Shown here: in pieces, positions 1-12,600 of the stretch | Layout: each line of letters opens with the position of its first letter | How positions within the stretch are numbered: the stretch's first letter is position 1 | Origin: Schistocephalus solidus | Taxonomy: Eukaryota > Platyhelminthes > Cestoda > Diphyllobothriidea > Diphyllobothriidae | Direction: 5' to 3' | DNA: 64,000 nt | Assembly: GCA_017591395.1 (NCBI GenBank) | Contig: WEDG01000280.1 | Coordinates: 62,001-126,000 of the forward strand | The notes under the pieces: model-generated | What the model was told of the DNA's origin: nothing | Databases searched by the model: none | Seen by the model: the letters and a program-made list of their open reading frames with translations, nothing else | Made by a program: the position numbers and the translations under genes

Positions 1-2200
1 TGAGTATTAAAATCTACCTTACCCGATCCAAGCATTTGGCCCTTAAGGATAAAAACCGTAGTCCTGAAGTAACAATGGGTGATTTGGCTGAAATATACTG
101 ACATGTGCTGGAAAAAAGTATGAGATAATTTATCGTTATTTCGTTTTTTGCCTCTAAAACCTAACGAAATTCGAAAATTATGACTGAAATAAAATATATA
201 TATCTGTCCAGCTGTTGTCTGAAAAAAGTGACCTTGAGCACTTACACGGTGGTATTACATCGGCTGTATTCCTACATTACAGCACTTGAAATGTATAATT
301 TTGCTTAACTACCAGAACCCCGTTTTAACCAGTCTGGCTACAGCATTTGATGTAAATAAAACTTGCCAGTCTGTTGATAATTAAATTTCACCTGTATCAC
401 GTTCGCCTTCATTTATTTTTTTATAAGATTAAGTTATATTCATCTATGAATCCTTTTACTTTCAAATCTGTAGTATAAAAATAAAGCTTATCTGCCGCCT
501 TTACTAAAAATAAATTTTTTGAAATAATGGAAAATATGTGATGTAGAAACGCGTTTTTGCATGAAACAGAACTTCTATCATATTTATAGTTTAAAAGCAA
601 CATACAGTTGAATGTCAATGCTTGGGAGCTTGCATATTTTTAATTACAGCGTGCTTCGAATTTAACATTCAAAGTTGATAAATGAATTCCAAATCACTAG
701 CGAATGATGTTAAAGCTGTTCAGAGGAAGATAAATTCTAACGTTCACAATCTAAGAAAATATGTTGATATAAGGTCATTACAAATGTGCTTCTAACAAAT
801 GCTTGAAATGCATCACACTTAACAGTATAAACCCAAATCAGGTTGCATTTGGCTGATATTTCCCAAGCGCTTTTGCACCACGTCTCTTTTTGTTAAGAAA
901 ATGGAATTTCAAATACGTTCTAGTTCAAGACTAACCTTACAGAATTTCCAAGTATCATACGTCTATAGTTGTTTCGCACCAATTTAATAAAGAGCACGTT
1001 GAGTTAACCTTTGACCTTACTCAGTTTTTCTTACATTTCAGACTGGTTGTACAGAAGCAGACATCAGTCGCGAATTAAGACCCATGTGTCACCTTACAGC
1101 ATCCTAGCCAGCCTCAATGAGGTCACACTCAAACAGACGTTGCGATTGTAAGCACATTCGAATTGGGCCTGCTTTCTCACAACTGGTGGGTGAACATGTT
1201 TTACCTGGGGTAACGTGTGGCTGGCATTTGCGGGCATAAGAGAAGACCCCAACTCACAAATCATGCTTCCTTGCCAGATGATGATTTTTAACGATCTCAC
1301 CGATGGCCCTTTCGTAGTTGAGAGCCATGCTGGTAATTCTGAGGATTTGTCTTGTTCAAAGACACAACGTGAACTTTTTGTAGCAGAATAACAGAGAATT
1401 ACGGCCTTTATGAAATAAGTGGCAGGTCAAGCATTTCCTTTGCAATTTCATAAAAGAAAGACTGTTATTAATAAACATACTGAACATATTTTAGCTTTTA
1501 TTTGCCATGCTTTCGATATAATGTTCTTAGTGCTTTGAAGTTTAGGTATCAATTTCAAGATAGTCATGGTTTTCAATTTCTATGCAGATTTTATTAAAAC
1601 ATCTGTCAGAGCGAGAAAAACTCACATTTGGAGCTAATATTTTCTACCAGAAAATGTGTTAAACGATTGAATGCGCCAAAAAGTGAAGTTTGAAATGGTT
1701 GTTTTTACCTTCGTTACCGTTCTTTATGACTGAGATATTTGGACAGTAACAGTTGACCACAAGGCAATGTCTGCTTACAGAAATAAGTCTATTACCCAGT
1801 AAATGCAATTTTATCTTAATATCTCTTTCCAAAAGAGTGAAAAATCATAATACTTAAGGGAAGTGCTCAATTTTGGATGTTTTAAGACCATGTACTTATC
1901 CAGTTTTCGATCGAATTTTTCGTACATGATTGCTGTGGCCAGCACTTACGGAGTAAGTGCTTAGGCTACATACAATTTGTTTGTTAAACTTTTGCGATTG
2001 GTTGTGGGTTACGACGAGCGATGCGGGATGGTAAAAATTATATGAAATTTATTAAGGTAGGCACAAACAGACTGGCACATTACTACATAATTGTTCTTAA
2101 AATATTTCCCATAATTCTTCTTATTATCCCTATCTTCCATTAGAACACCTATGCATACAAGATTGTTCATCCCCAAGAATGTTGGCATTTTAATTCCCGC
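1..2200 (+). repeat. Segmental duplication, copy 1 (matches 4310-6580)
   Basis: This stretch aligns by eye, in the same orientation, with 4310-6580. Shared landmarks include the sequence around GTAGTCCTGAAGT (58 and 4372), the stretch reading TTACATCGGCTGTATTCC (about 255 and 4590), and GCGATTGGTTGTGGGTTA near 1993 and 6386. The copies differ by many substitutions and small indels, so the duplication is not recent. The left edge may lie outside the window. Each copy carries one decayed FN3-like exon. The rest of the unit is non-coding. Confidence 0.8.
1042..1332 (+). pseudogene. Decayed FN3-like exon, copy 1
   Basis: A 291-bp block is bounded by an acceptor-like TTTCAG ending at 1041 and a donor-like G|GTAATT at 1332/1333. 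The last codons read V-E-S-H-A-G, split as G|GT. The functional FN3 A exons on the minus strand end the same way (V-K-T-N-A-G|GTAATT), and the length is close to their 312-315 bp. Stops and frameshifts interrupt the frame. Related copies lie at 2617-2894, 5401-5690 and 61104-61380. I read these as relics of A-type FN3 exons from a paralogue. A dispersed repeat of unknown origin is the alternative. Confidence 0.4.
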
Positions 2201-4310
2201 GATCGTTTGAAGTTACCGTACACATTTTACGCTTCGGCTTAAAATTCAGTGTAGACTTTGAAAAATGTTCTCAAAGATATAAACCTTAAAATATTTGTGC
2301 ATCAACGTGCCGTGGTCGATAATATGTTTAAACAAATAGCCCCTATTAGAAAAAGCTAATATAAAAAATTATGGTTCTTTTCAATATACATTTGCCAAGC
2401 TTAATTTCACAACATGCCTGTTTGTTTGAGAAGTAAAAATTCAATTATCTCACGATTCAGATGTACTCAAGGCAGATTTCAGTAAAAAATTTAAAGCTAT
2501 ATGCCCTGTTTTTGTTTGACACAAATGTACTAAAGGACAATTTGGGGCAAGCTTCGGAGCTTCTAATGTTTTCTTGATGTGAAAACTTGGTAGCACGGTT
2601 AAGGTTGGTTGCCCAGACATAGAAAGCAATGAAGCATTTTGACCCGTTTCAACCTTACGAAACCTAGCCAGGCGGAATGGGGTCACCCATAAAGAGACGC
2701 TTTGACTGTAAGTGCAAAGGCACTAGCATCTGTTTTCTCGCACCTGCAGTTTGAACATGTTTTGACCTGCGTTTATGTTTGGCTGGCATTTGCGAGCATA
2801 ATACTGGACCCCAACTCGCTGCCAACGCCTTTCTGACAGACGATTGTGTCACACATTCTCACAGATGACCCTTTCCTAGTTGAAAGCCAAGCTGGTAATT
2901 CTAAGGTGTGTGCTTTGTTCAAAAACGCAATGTGAACCTTATTGTTTAAGAAAACCTGAAAGTCACTGCTTTTAAATATAATGGGCGGGTTTGGCACGAA
3001 CGTTGGATTTCCGTAATAAACAGTTTGTTTTTTTTATCACCAAGGTTATGTATGTCCGTGTGATTATGTGCTTTGCTTTTAAAAACTGTACTCAAAGCGT
3101 ACAGTGTTTCTTTGAAATTTCTGCACCTATTTCGGTAAAGACCTAGTCATTGACTTCCATATAACTTCGTCTTCAAAATGAAGTTTCTTTTTTAATTGGT
3201 AAAATACCAAATTCACGAATGTAAGTACAAACGTTTTAAGCCCGAATTAATCTTTCAAATCTTTAAATAATGAAATATGTGGGGCGACAGTGACTTTTCA
3301 GCGAGCATATACTCCTTTGAAACTTCAAATTTATTGAGCTACAATATTTTGGTTTCCAAAACTGTATGACCTGGGCCATAGATTAAAATAACTTGAGTTT
3401 TTAGGTTATCTGAAAAATAAATATGATTGATTGTTATGGTGTGTAGATAATAGGGCACTGCAGAACCCAATATATGACACGATACCGGTTAACACAGATT
3501 TTTCGGGCAAATGAGTTATGTGTAAAGTTTAAGGGGATAATCCTGATATGATGGTCCACTGTTTGTATTAACTTAGAATGCCGGTTGGTTATTGTAAACA
3601 GAAGTGTTATATTGGGATTATGCTTCTCGCTGACCTCAACGAAAAATTGTAGGAAAGATTAAATTTAAGGTAAGCATATGGTTGCAGTTGGGTAAGATTA
3701 TCAAGGTAGTTAAAGGGTTTGGGTTGGGATACAAGTAAGGAGTGATGTTGCTTGCTGCAATCAGAGCCACCCAATTAAACCTTTTTAATGAATTCTCTTG
3801 TTTTTCTCTCTTTGGAATGTTTCCACACTCCTAATTTACATATTTTTTGCAGTTTGCGTGTCTTTTCTGTTCATTTTTACAGAAATCAGCCACACCTAGG
3901 CTAGAAATGCGGGTATTCTCGAAACCTTTGCATTACCCATTAAGTGACTCGCTCATCTTCTATAGTGATAAAGCGATTCTGATAACGTTTCTCATTTAAT
4001 AGTAGTCGTGATTCTCATTTTCATTACTATGCTTTCATCAAATCACCTTACAACTTTCATTTAGAGGTACAGGATATAATCGTCAATGCCATCTATACAA
4101 AACAAGACAGCATTTGTAAGAAATTTCGGAAAGGTTTTTGAAAGACCTTTTAAGGGACGTGACACATGGTTAACCGCAATTCGCGTAAGCTAATCCAAAC
4201 AAAACAAACACTCGTGGAAGCTACAACACACAAATCCTCACGCTGTTCAAATGTTCCTTTTTATCCTAATTATGCTTTTTGGAGTTTCTGATGTTGCAGT
4301 AGAACACAGA
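2200..4310. other. Spacer between the two duplicated segments
   Basis: This is AT-rich DNA with no recognisable gene apart from the decayed exon-like block at 2617-2894. Short frames here are interrupted and match nothing I know. It could be the remainder of a roughly 4.3-kb tandem unit, but the matching part of the next unit (after 6580) is not evident by eye. Confidence 0.4.
2617..2894 (+). pseudogene. Decayed FN3-like exon, copy 2
   Basis: A 278-bp block starts after an acceptor-like GCCCAG (2611-2616) and ends at G|GTAATT (2894/2895). Pieced across its frameshifts, it keeps short fragments such as TLRNLA, NGVTHKETL, VWLAFAS and V-E-S-Q-A-G, which it shares with the copies at 1042 and 5401. 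Several stops break the frame, so it cannot be a working exon. The likeness to the A-type FN3 exons is mainly in the closing motif and splice donor, and that part of the call is inference. Confidence 0.4.
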
Positions 4311-6580
4311 GTTAATTATTGAAATATACCTTAACTGATTCAAGCATTTGAGCATTTAAAGTATAAAATACGTAGTCCTGAAGTCACAACACGAGACTCG
4401 GATTTATTGTGTTAGACAAGATTATATGTTACTTGTGTTTAAAGGAGTGAATTAGGACATTTGATATAGGTGTTTCATTTCTTGGCTCTGCCACCTTATG
4501 AAAATCGCAAATTATGTCTGAATTTAACTGTTTATATCTGCCCGGATGTTATCTAAAGAAAGTCACGTTGAGCACTTACACTGTGGCATTACATCGGCTG
4601 TATTCCACGCGTTACAGCGCTTGAAATGTATAATTAATTAACTGCCACAACTTCATTTTCCCTGCCCTCAATATTGTGATTCATATGGCAAGGGCATTGG
4701 ATGTTATGATGACTTGCCAGTGTGCCATGAAAGTTTTACGCGTTTAATGTTCGCCTTCATTAAATTTGTTTGTTATTAAATTAAGTTATATTTATTGACT
4801 ACTCTATAAAAAAACTTTTACTTTGAAAGCTGCTGTATGAAGATAACGCTTATCTATCACTTTTACAAAAAATGAATTATTTGATAAAAAAGATGTTTTT
4901 TTAATACGTGTATTCGCAGGTAACAGAAATACTGTCATAATTGATATTTTGGAGTAATAAAACAGGACAATATCGATGCTTGACAGCTTACATATTTTAA
5001 ATTACAGCGCTGATTTGCATTTAACATTCGAGGTTTGTGAGTGGGTTCCAAACCACTAGCGAATGATTTCAAAGTTGTTCAATGATAGACAAATTCCAAC
5101 GTTTACGTTAAAAAGAAATCTGTTGATATAAGTTCTTTACAAATTTGATTCATACGAATGTTTGAAATGCGTCACACCAAACAGTATAAACCCAACTCAG
5201 GGTCCATTCGACAGACATTTCGCTAACGCCTTTGCGCCACATCTCTGTTCGGTACAAAAATGGAATTTCAAATACTTTCCAGTTCAAGACTGAACTCACA
5301 GAATTTCTAAGCATCATACGGCTATAGTTGTTTCTAACCAATTTAATAAAGGGCACTTTGAGCTAACCATTGACCCTACTCAGTTTGTCTCACGGTTCAG
5401 GCTCGTTGCACAGAAGCAGACATCCATAGAAAATTATGAACCACGTGTCACCTTAAAGCATATTTGCCAACCTCAATGATATTCCACTCAAACAGAGGTT
5501 GCGATTTTAAGCACATTCGAATTGGGCCTGCTTTCTCACAACTGGAGGGTGAAAAAGTTTTACCTGGGTAACGTGTGGCTGGAATTTGCGGGCATAAGAG
5601 TAGAGCCAAACTCACGAATAACGTCTCTCTACCAGATGATTATGTCACACGACCTTACAGATGGCCTTTTCGTAGTTGAGAGCCATGCTGGTAATTCTGA
5701 GGTGTTGTCTTGTTCAAAGACGCAACTTGAAAATTTTTGTATCAGAAGAACAGAGAATTACTGCCTTTAAATAATAATTGGCTGGTTGATTAGTTTCTTC
5801 ACATTTCGTAATAGAAAGACTGTTATTAACAAACAGACTGAACATATCCTTGCTTTTATTTGTCGCGCTTTCGATAAAATTTACTAATTTTTTTGAAGTT
5901 AAGGTATCAATTTCAAGATGGCCATGGTTTTTAATTGTATGCAGATTTTACTAAAACCTCCGTCAGAGCGCGAAAAGCTCACATTTGCGCGCGTATTTGG
6001 AGCTGACATTCTCTACAAGAAAATGTGTTAAACGATTGAATGCGCCCAAAAATGGGAATAAGCAAAATTTGTAATGGTTGTTTTTACTGTCGTTACCGTT
6101 CTTAATGACAGAGGTATTTGGACATGGACAGTTGACCGCAAGGCGATATTTGCTAACAGAGTTTCTTCATTTACAAAATGAATTCAATTTTCTTTTTTCG
6201 CTCTTTCCAAAATGGATGCAAACGAAAAATCACTGAGCAAGAACTAAAGGGAAGTGCTCGATTATGGATGTTTTTAGACCATGTACTTATCCAGTTTTGG
6301 ATAGATTTTTTCGTACATGTTTGCTATGGGAAGCACTAACGGAGTAAAGGCTTAGGCTACAGAAAAATTGTTTGGTTAACCTTTGCGATTGGTTGTGGGT
6401 TAAGACGAGCGATGTGGTGTTGTAAAAATAATATGAAATAGATTAAAGAAGCACAAACAGACAGGCATATTACTACCTAATTGTCCTTTAAAAGTTTCCC
6501 ATGCTCCTTCTTCTAATTTCTTTTTTCCGTTGGGCCACAAATGCACCCAAGATTTTACATCCTTCGGAATGTCACCTTAG
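4310..6580 (+). repeat. Segmental duplication, copy 2 (matches 1-2200)
   Basis: This is the second copy of the segment described at 1-2200, in direct orientation and offset by about 4.3-4.4 kb. Similarity runs continuously through the FN3-like block (5401-5690) and through the GTTGTGGGTTA landmark near 6390. It then fades after the segment beginning near 6475. Both copies hold the same arrangement of non-coding flank and decayed exon, so the exon was already there before the duplication. Confidence 0.8.
5401..5690 (+). pseudogene. Decayed FN3-like exon, copy 3
   Basis: This is the best preserved of the three copies at the left end. It is bounded by CACGGTTCAG (ending 5400) and G|GTAATT at 5690/5691. 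A frame stays open over the second half with the pieces FYLGNVWLEFAGI and L-T-D-G-L-F-V-V-E-S-H-A-G. The first half has an in-frame TGA, and the entry phase does not match the phase-1 exit. In an FN3 reading, the second half would be strands E to G, ending like the WSE..VKT.AG tail of the minus-strand A modules. Non-functional in this copy. Confidence 0.4.
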
Positions 6581-8250
6581 TGATTTTATCGGCTGGACCC
6601 TTTAAAGTGGTCGTTTTCCTGTCTGCAATTTTCAGCTCAGCTTCCTGGCACTGTTCCACAAGTCTATCACCACTCCAAAATGACAGCTTTTCCCATCACA
6701 GTGTAAGCATATTTAAGGCGTTTTTTGAAGGCGTTTGGTGTGAAGGTTCTTAAATTAACATTTAAATGTGTAACTTACACCGCTTTCACCAAACCTCACA
6801 TGCACGCACATGTTGCAGTTGGTTAAAGCTTTCCAAACTAAACCTCTATGTCAATGCATTTGGTTACCAACTTAACACATTCACCGGTTGTTTTGATCTT
6901 CTCCTTGAACTTCATCGGTAGGCAAAGGTTATATAAGCTTCTGGGTTTAATATGCATAGCTGTATACTATATGTTGTAAAAAAGTGCTGGATTTGTTTAC
7001 TGTTTCCTGGCTTATCGTTACAAATGCCACCTTCAATAAACTGCAAACTAGAAAAGGAAACAATTGAATTTGTAGAAAGCTTTTAAATCCAAAAATAACT
7101 TTAAGGTGCACATGACTTAATCCTTGCGCTCAGGGTTTAAAAATTACAATTTTTATAATTCTTCGCCATGAAATGTATTTGTCGTTTATGCGATTACTAA
7201 CATATTATAGAGGTATGTAATGGTATGTGATAAAATACAGCATGATGTCTTTATCCCAGGGGATACATGCACAGGTAAAAATATTGATATTTGAAGGTGC
7301 TTTGAAAATCTTAAACCATAAAATATGAGCGAAAGATCCTTTTGACCAGACCTCTTCTTTGTTTGTGTAACAAATCGGAAGAAAAAAAGCCGTTTGAAAA
7401 TGCAAAAAATAAACTTTATTAATAACTGTAATTATGAAAACATCAAAAATAGCGTACATATCCTTAACCATGAAATATCGACCAAAAGTTTGAAATGTGT
7501 TTTCATTTTGAACAAAAATACTTATGTGATGGTTTATTGTTCATCTGGTGCGGCCTGTTGTCAACAAAATTTAGGCACGTCAGGATGTCGGTTATGATCT
7601 AGTTTCTTTCGGGTGTGTCGAGCGTACGGTATTTCGGAAGGTAACTCGGATATCAGAGTGCACTATTATTTCCCGTTTTGTTTCTCTTTACATAACAATA
7701 AGTTAGTTCGGGGAACGTTGCCTAGAATGCGGTGAAAAGCTCCAGTGGATAGAGAACAAACGCCGTGAAAGCTTCCGCACGGAGAGCTTCATCTTATGAA
7801 CTTTAGACAACTGAAATGCAACGCCTTCCACCGCAATGACAGAAATAAATGTTTTTTGTAGAAGATTGCCTTTTCTAGGAAAGATAAGAAGCGAACTCGT
7901 AAGACAAGAACTGATGATGGCGATCATGAGTGCTTTCTGGGGGCAAACCTACAACCCTCTTCGCCTACGCAATAGAAGAAAAGTCAAACTGCCGTTGAGG
8001 GTCAAACAATATGCCGTTGCAAATGAACTTGCTCTTGTGAAGCAGGATATATGGGTCGTACAACACTGATCCAAGTCAAAGGAATGAGGATCGACTAAGT
8101 GTCAGTAATCTTATAAAACTATTAACTACGCATTGTACTCCGGCATAGAAATAATTGTAACATCAAGTAGATTACCCATGAAACGCTTTGTCTATGTACA
8201 ACCTTACGCCCGTGGACTATGCGCTCGTATCTCCGTTTGACCATATTGTC
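6580..8250. other. Region with no recognised gene
   Basis: Short open frames of 60-90 codons occur on both strands, notably 7836-8069 on the plus strand and the overlapping 7703-7927 on the minus strand. They have no recognisable domain, no splice context and no support beyond length. The slightly higher GC at 7600-8100 could be an old repeat or an unrecognised exon. I see nothing I can name. Confidence 0.5.
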
Positions 8251-8256
8251 TTTAAT
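8251..8256 (-). terminator. Possible polyadenylation signal (ATTAAA)
   Basis: The plus-strand TTTAAT reads ATTAAA on the minus strand, about 270 bases beyond the stop codon of the FN3/mucin gene. The spacing suits a 3' UTR, but the hexamer is common in AT-rich DNA. An AATAAA also exists much further on, near 7414. No cleavage-site evidence is available. Confidence 0.2.
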
Positions 8257-8523
8257 TTGTAACACATGTTGGCGAATTGCAGCTTGATATCTGCGAACCA
8301 GCCTTTACAAGGGGTTTTGACCAGTCAAGCATTAACTGGATACACGCTTGATTAAGAGGCTGGTTAATCATGTATTAAAGGTCAATTATCGTAATCATGC
8401 ATTTTCGATAAAAACTGAATGTACCTTTTTCCATTCGGGCAGTTCACGCAGATCTTTAGTTATCTCAACACCGAAGAAATCAATTTGATTTTCATTCATC
8501 CATTGACCGAATATGACCGATCC

Positions 8524-9656
8524 TTACATGTAAAACATTATGGCTAGGAAGGGAGCAAGCAATTCAATAAAAACAGAATTGAGTCCAGAACTAACTGAAT
8601 TTGATTTGGTGGTTACTTTGTTTAGCAAGGGTGTTGATTTGAGACTCCCGCGAGGTCCCGGAGGTATTACAGTTGATGCGTTTGTTATTGTGTCTGGTGA
8701 AGTTGTTGGGGTGGGACTCTCTCTCTTTAGATGAGGAACTCGGGTTGAGGTGATGGCTACCGTGCTCGGCGAATTTGCTGAGTCTAGAAGCTCTCTTAAC
8801 CCTGGAGGTAATGTGCTTGACCTACTAGTTACTGTATTTATAAGGGGCGTTCGTCTATGAATTCCGCTGGGTATACGAGGAGGGGGCATTGATGGGGTTG
8901 TTAATATCGTCAACGTGGGTTTGGTTTGAAGAGTTTGTTGAATTGAAGTTGGTCTGGTTGGCTTCGATGTCGGTGATATTGTTGTGCTAAGACTTCCACT
9001 GCCGCCAGCCAAAAACGTATTTGGCCTGCTGGGTACTATATTCGGTGAGGATGTTGTTCTCAGAATCCTACTGGCTCCATGTGTGACTGTAGTTGGTCTG
9101 GGTGGCTCCGTAGTTGGTAAGGGGGTTATGATGGGTCTCCTGCTGACACCAGCCGAGTCCGTATTTTGCCTGCTGGTTACTGTTTTCGGCGAGGATGTTG
9201 TTCTCAGAATCCTATTGACACCATGTGTGACTTTTGTGGGCCTGATTGGTTCCGTAGTTGGGGATTTTGTTGTGCTACGACTCCCACTGCCACCAGCCGA
9301 GACCGTATTTTGCCTGCTGGTTACTGTATTCGGTAAAGATGTTGTTCTCAGAATCCTGCTGGCTTCAGTTGGAACGTTCGTTGATCTGGTTGGCACTGGT
9401 TTCTGTGAGGATGTTGGTTTGAGACTTACAATCCGTCCTGTGGAGACCGTACTTGCGACGATGTTAACTACACTTTGCGTTGATGTTGATCTGTCAGTCT
9501 GAGTATAGTCAGAGCTATCTGCGGTTGATGAAGTATTTGCTAAATACTGTGTTATATTTGTTTCTGCATGATTGGTGTTGTTTTGATTTCTTGGCGCCAC
9601 TAAAAGTGCATAAGAATAAGGTAAAGTTCTGAACATAGATGCAAGAGGAGCTGTCA
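8524..9656 (-). CDS. Terminal exon: Thr/Ser/Pro-rich mucin-like region with 48-residue repeats and GPI-type tail
   Basis: This is the last exon of the FN3 gene. The acceptor is CTATCAG at the 5' edge, entry is phase 1 (G|TG gives Val), and the stop TAA is at 8526-8524. It encodes about 376 residues dominated by T, S, P and R. Three tandem 48-residue repeats, each starting RILRTTS and containing T-E-P-x-R-P-T, occupy roughly residues 87-230, with degenerate relatives on both sides. Such sequence is a typical O-glycosylation substrate. The protein ends SGLNSVFIELLAPFLAIMFYM-stop (too long to quote as one motif: the hydrophobic stretch starts at SVFIELL). A short hydrophobic C-terminus after small residues, with nothing cytoplasmic after it, fits a GPI-attachment signal. 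The omega site cannot be fixed by eye. The long frame on the opposite strand (8984-9502) is a shadow of the repeats. Confidence 0.8.
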
Positions 9657-12600
9657 CTGATAGACATGAATTAAGACGTTCAACTGGTAGCCTTTGGTGG
9701 CATTAGACACTACAGAATCTAATTGTAGAACACACTTCTAAATCTGTAAACTTTCTGGTGAAACAATCCGAAAATAACCTCCATCAGTAGTTGTAACTAC
9801 ATGTCAAACTTTCAATTCAGCCTTTAAAAATCATCCTTTTTCTATGGGCAAAAAAAATATTTCCTGGTTTTAATTCCTCAAATCAGCCGCCATCGGATCG
9901 CAAGTCCAGGTTTATAGATCCTCCATATGCAATGCATTTGCTTCAATTATTAACACGATTTTCGAAAAAACGACGGCTTTCATTAAAATCTATATTCCGG
10001 TTTCTGCGTACAAAATATTCAGAACCATGGGTAAAAGTAAACCGTCGGAAAATCATTTGAGATTCTCAGCGACATCCCATTGTCAAAAGGTTTATCCCGG
10101 TTGTCGTGAAAACTTTATTATCTAGTGGAGGATGTCCACCTATGTTAAAAACTTAAGATACATGAGATTTAACTTTTATAGTGGAGGTTACTTTATAAAA
10201 ATATTTATAGTGCCATCAGATTCAATTGAATACCAATCAGAAAATAAATGGTTGACGCTGCCACCCTTTAGAGCGTCACACGTAGCAAAATACAGGGGCT
10301 TGATATTTTAGCTGGTACTTCCTTTGGATATCCAGTTAAACAAGTAAAGGTATTAATTGTTCACCATGTTCTTTCGTTATGCTGATATTCAGCTGAGATT
10401 CGGAAAGTTGCTACACTATGATACTGTTTGCCTTTTTCATCATAATAGATTTTCATGCTCTTAAACGGTCTACATATGCGCTTTTATACTGCTTTATAGC
10501 AGTCTGGTATCCTCAGGGCATGAACAGTTTTCATAAAACCAAAGCCTTTTTTCGACAGCTTATCCTACGCCCATATTGAATTAAAGATTGGGTTGTAAAA
10601 GATGATTGTATAAGGGTCAACGTCAGCTCTCGGGCAAGTAACTGCAAAAAAGTACTTTTATTCGACAGGCTGAAAAACACTTAGGAGAATATACACGTCG
10701 TGGGGGACCAATTTCTAGTGCTACTGCGCAGCCACCATAAACAAATTTTACCCAGACAAGAACCTTGCGTTATGCGTTCGCGCTGCATTTTCGTGGAACT
10801 GTCAGGGCTAGAAAATTGACGCAATGTTAGTACCGGCCATTGGGCTAGATTCTTCTGAGAAGGGAATGGAAAGTGTGACCTCATTCCGGCAGGCAAAGCA
10901 GATCATGACACTGTTCGATAAAATACTATTTTCAAATAAAATCGGGTTCCCATTTTTGGTTCTATTTTTAAATGCTTGAGAACAAGAATTCCGCAATTGA
11001 TGTTGCCAAACAGAGACAATTTTATAGGTGCGTTTGGACTCCAAAGCACCATGCGTACGGTTAATTTCACGCATTCTCGTTTGGTGGCAGATAATAGATT
11101 ACTATGAGCGTTGTTAAAACGCATATTTATCTAAAAAATACTTCTGAATGCTGTCCATAAAATTTGCCCATGTAGGCAGGAAAATCGATTAGGCTATAGG
11201 AAATGAAAGCGTGAATCGGAACTTATCCGAATACATGCAGTGTCTACAAATAAAATTAGCCACACATTAAAAATTACCAGCATTCGTTTTCACGCGAACA
11301 ACTTCGCTCCAGTTGCCACCTATATTCTTATAAGGGCGCCGTCTGGATTGGGTGACCATTTTGATTTTTGCATTGATTTTGCAATCGGCAGGCAAATTGG
11401 AAATGACGTGAGAGTAGTCCGTAGCCGGAACAGTGTGATTGCTACTGGAGCCTGAGTTATCGGTTCCGTTAAATTGAAGATTTATAATGTAGCGCAGTAT
11501 TTTTATATTTTGTTCAAATGGTGGATCCCAACTGAGAGTGATGGCACTGGAGTTTTCAACCTTGACATTGAAATTGTATACTTCCAGTGAATCTAACCAA
11601 AAAGAAAATTAGCATTAATGACCTTTTAAAATCTTCACTTTTGATAATTGCAGCATGTTTTGATGGAGGACAAAAACAGAATGCTCCCAGGACTGATTAA
11701 ATAAATGCTATTTTTTATGTATATATTACGCTTATCATAAAAAGTGAAGTGAGCTCAATTCTTTTTCTTCTCACGGTTTCTACATTTGAAGACCAAATAC
11801 TGAGTTCAGATGGAAAACGGTTTAATCAAAATGTTATTTAACCCTTAAAAACTAAGACACGAATTAATGCTCAAATGTTGTATATATTTTAATGTTTTAC
11901 CGTAATTTCGCCGGGTATTTTGCGGGTAATTTTAAACAAATGATTACCTTCTTTGCTTTTTAAATGAAAATTAATTAATTAATTATATGAAATGACGAAA
12001 ATAAAACCTCCGCTATAGGAAGGTGTTAAGGACCAATTTATCCGTTAGGATTTGTGAAGATTGCAAGTTCTCTTCTACATGTGTTTGAATTTTTAAAGTG
12101 CATGCTCAAATAATGTATATTCACCAAAAACGATTGAATCCATCAATATAAGTTGAGGGATGAGTAGATTTTTGCAACGATGTGCCTTACGAGGTGAAGA
12201 TTGCCAGAAGCATGTGCTACACAGACAACGCTTCTTCATCTCGTGCTTTATATCTGTGGCCGCATCCATAAGTAGGTTAAAAGCAAGCACTGTTATTGAC
12301 AAAACTGAATGGTCTCATGACCAAAGATCGTTGCAGTTATGCTAGTAGTTACATTTATTCAAGCATAACACGTAATTACCCAGTCGACGGACTTCAGTGA
12401 CGTGCACGATGTAGTGTCTCGTCTTATGGATTGGTGCAGAAAGCAGAGTTGGCAATGGAAGTAACCCTATGACCGCACAGGACACAATGAAGCATGGTAT
12501 GAGCGACAACAGCGTTCGTAAACCTTAGTGCCAACAAGAATGCTTCGGGCTTTGATTCGAAGCCTTTGATATGCATGCAGTTATGGCGACCCACTGTTTA

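Noticed and set aside
8984..9502. A 172-codon open frame on the plus strand with a leucine/valine-rich repeat
   Set aside because: It is the exact antisense of the Thr/Ser/Pro repeats of the mucin exon. The minus frame has splice phase, repeat logic and a sensible C-terminus.
10681..11124. Overlapping minus frames with VLWSPNAP and CFACRNEV pieces, considered as a further FN3 exon
   Set aside because: The pieces are in different frames, no phase-1 acceptor and donor pair fits, and neither the LPADC nor the WSE..VKT motif is present.
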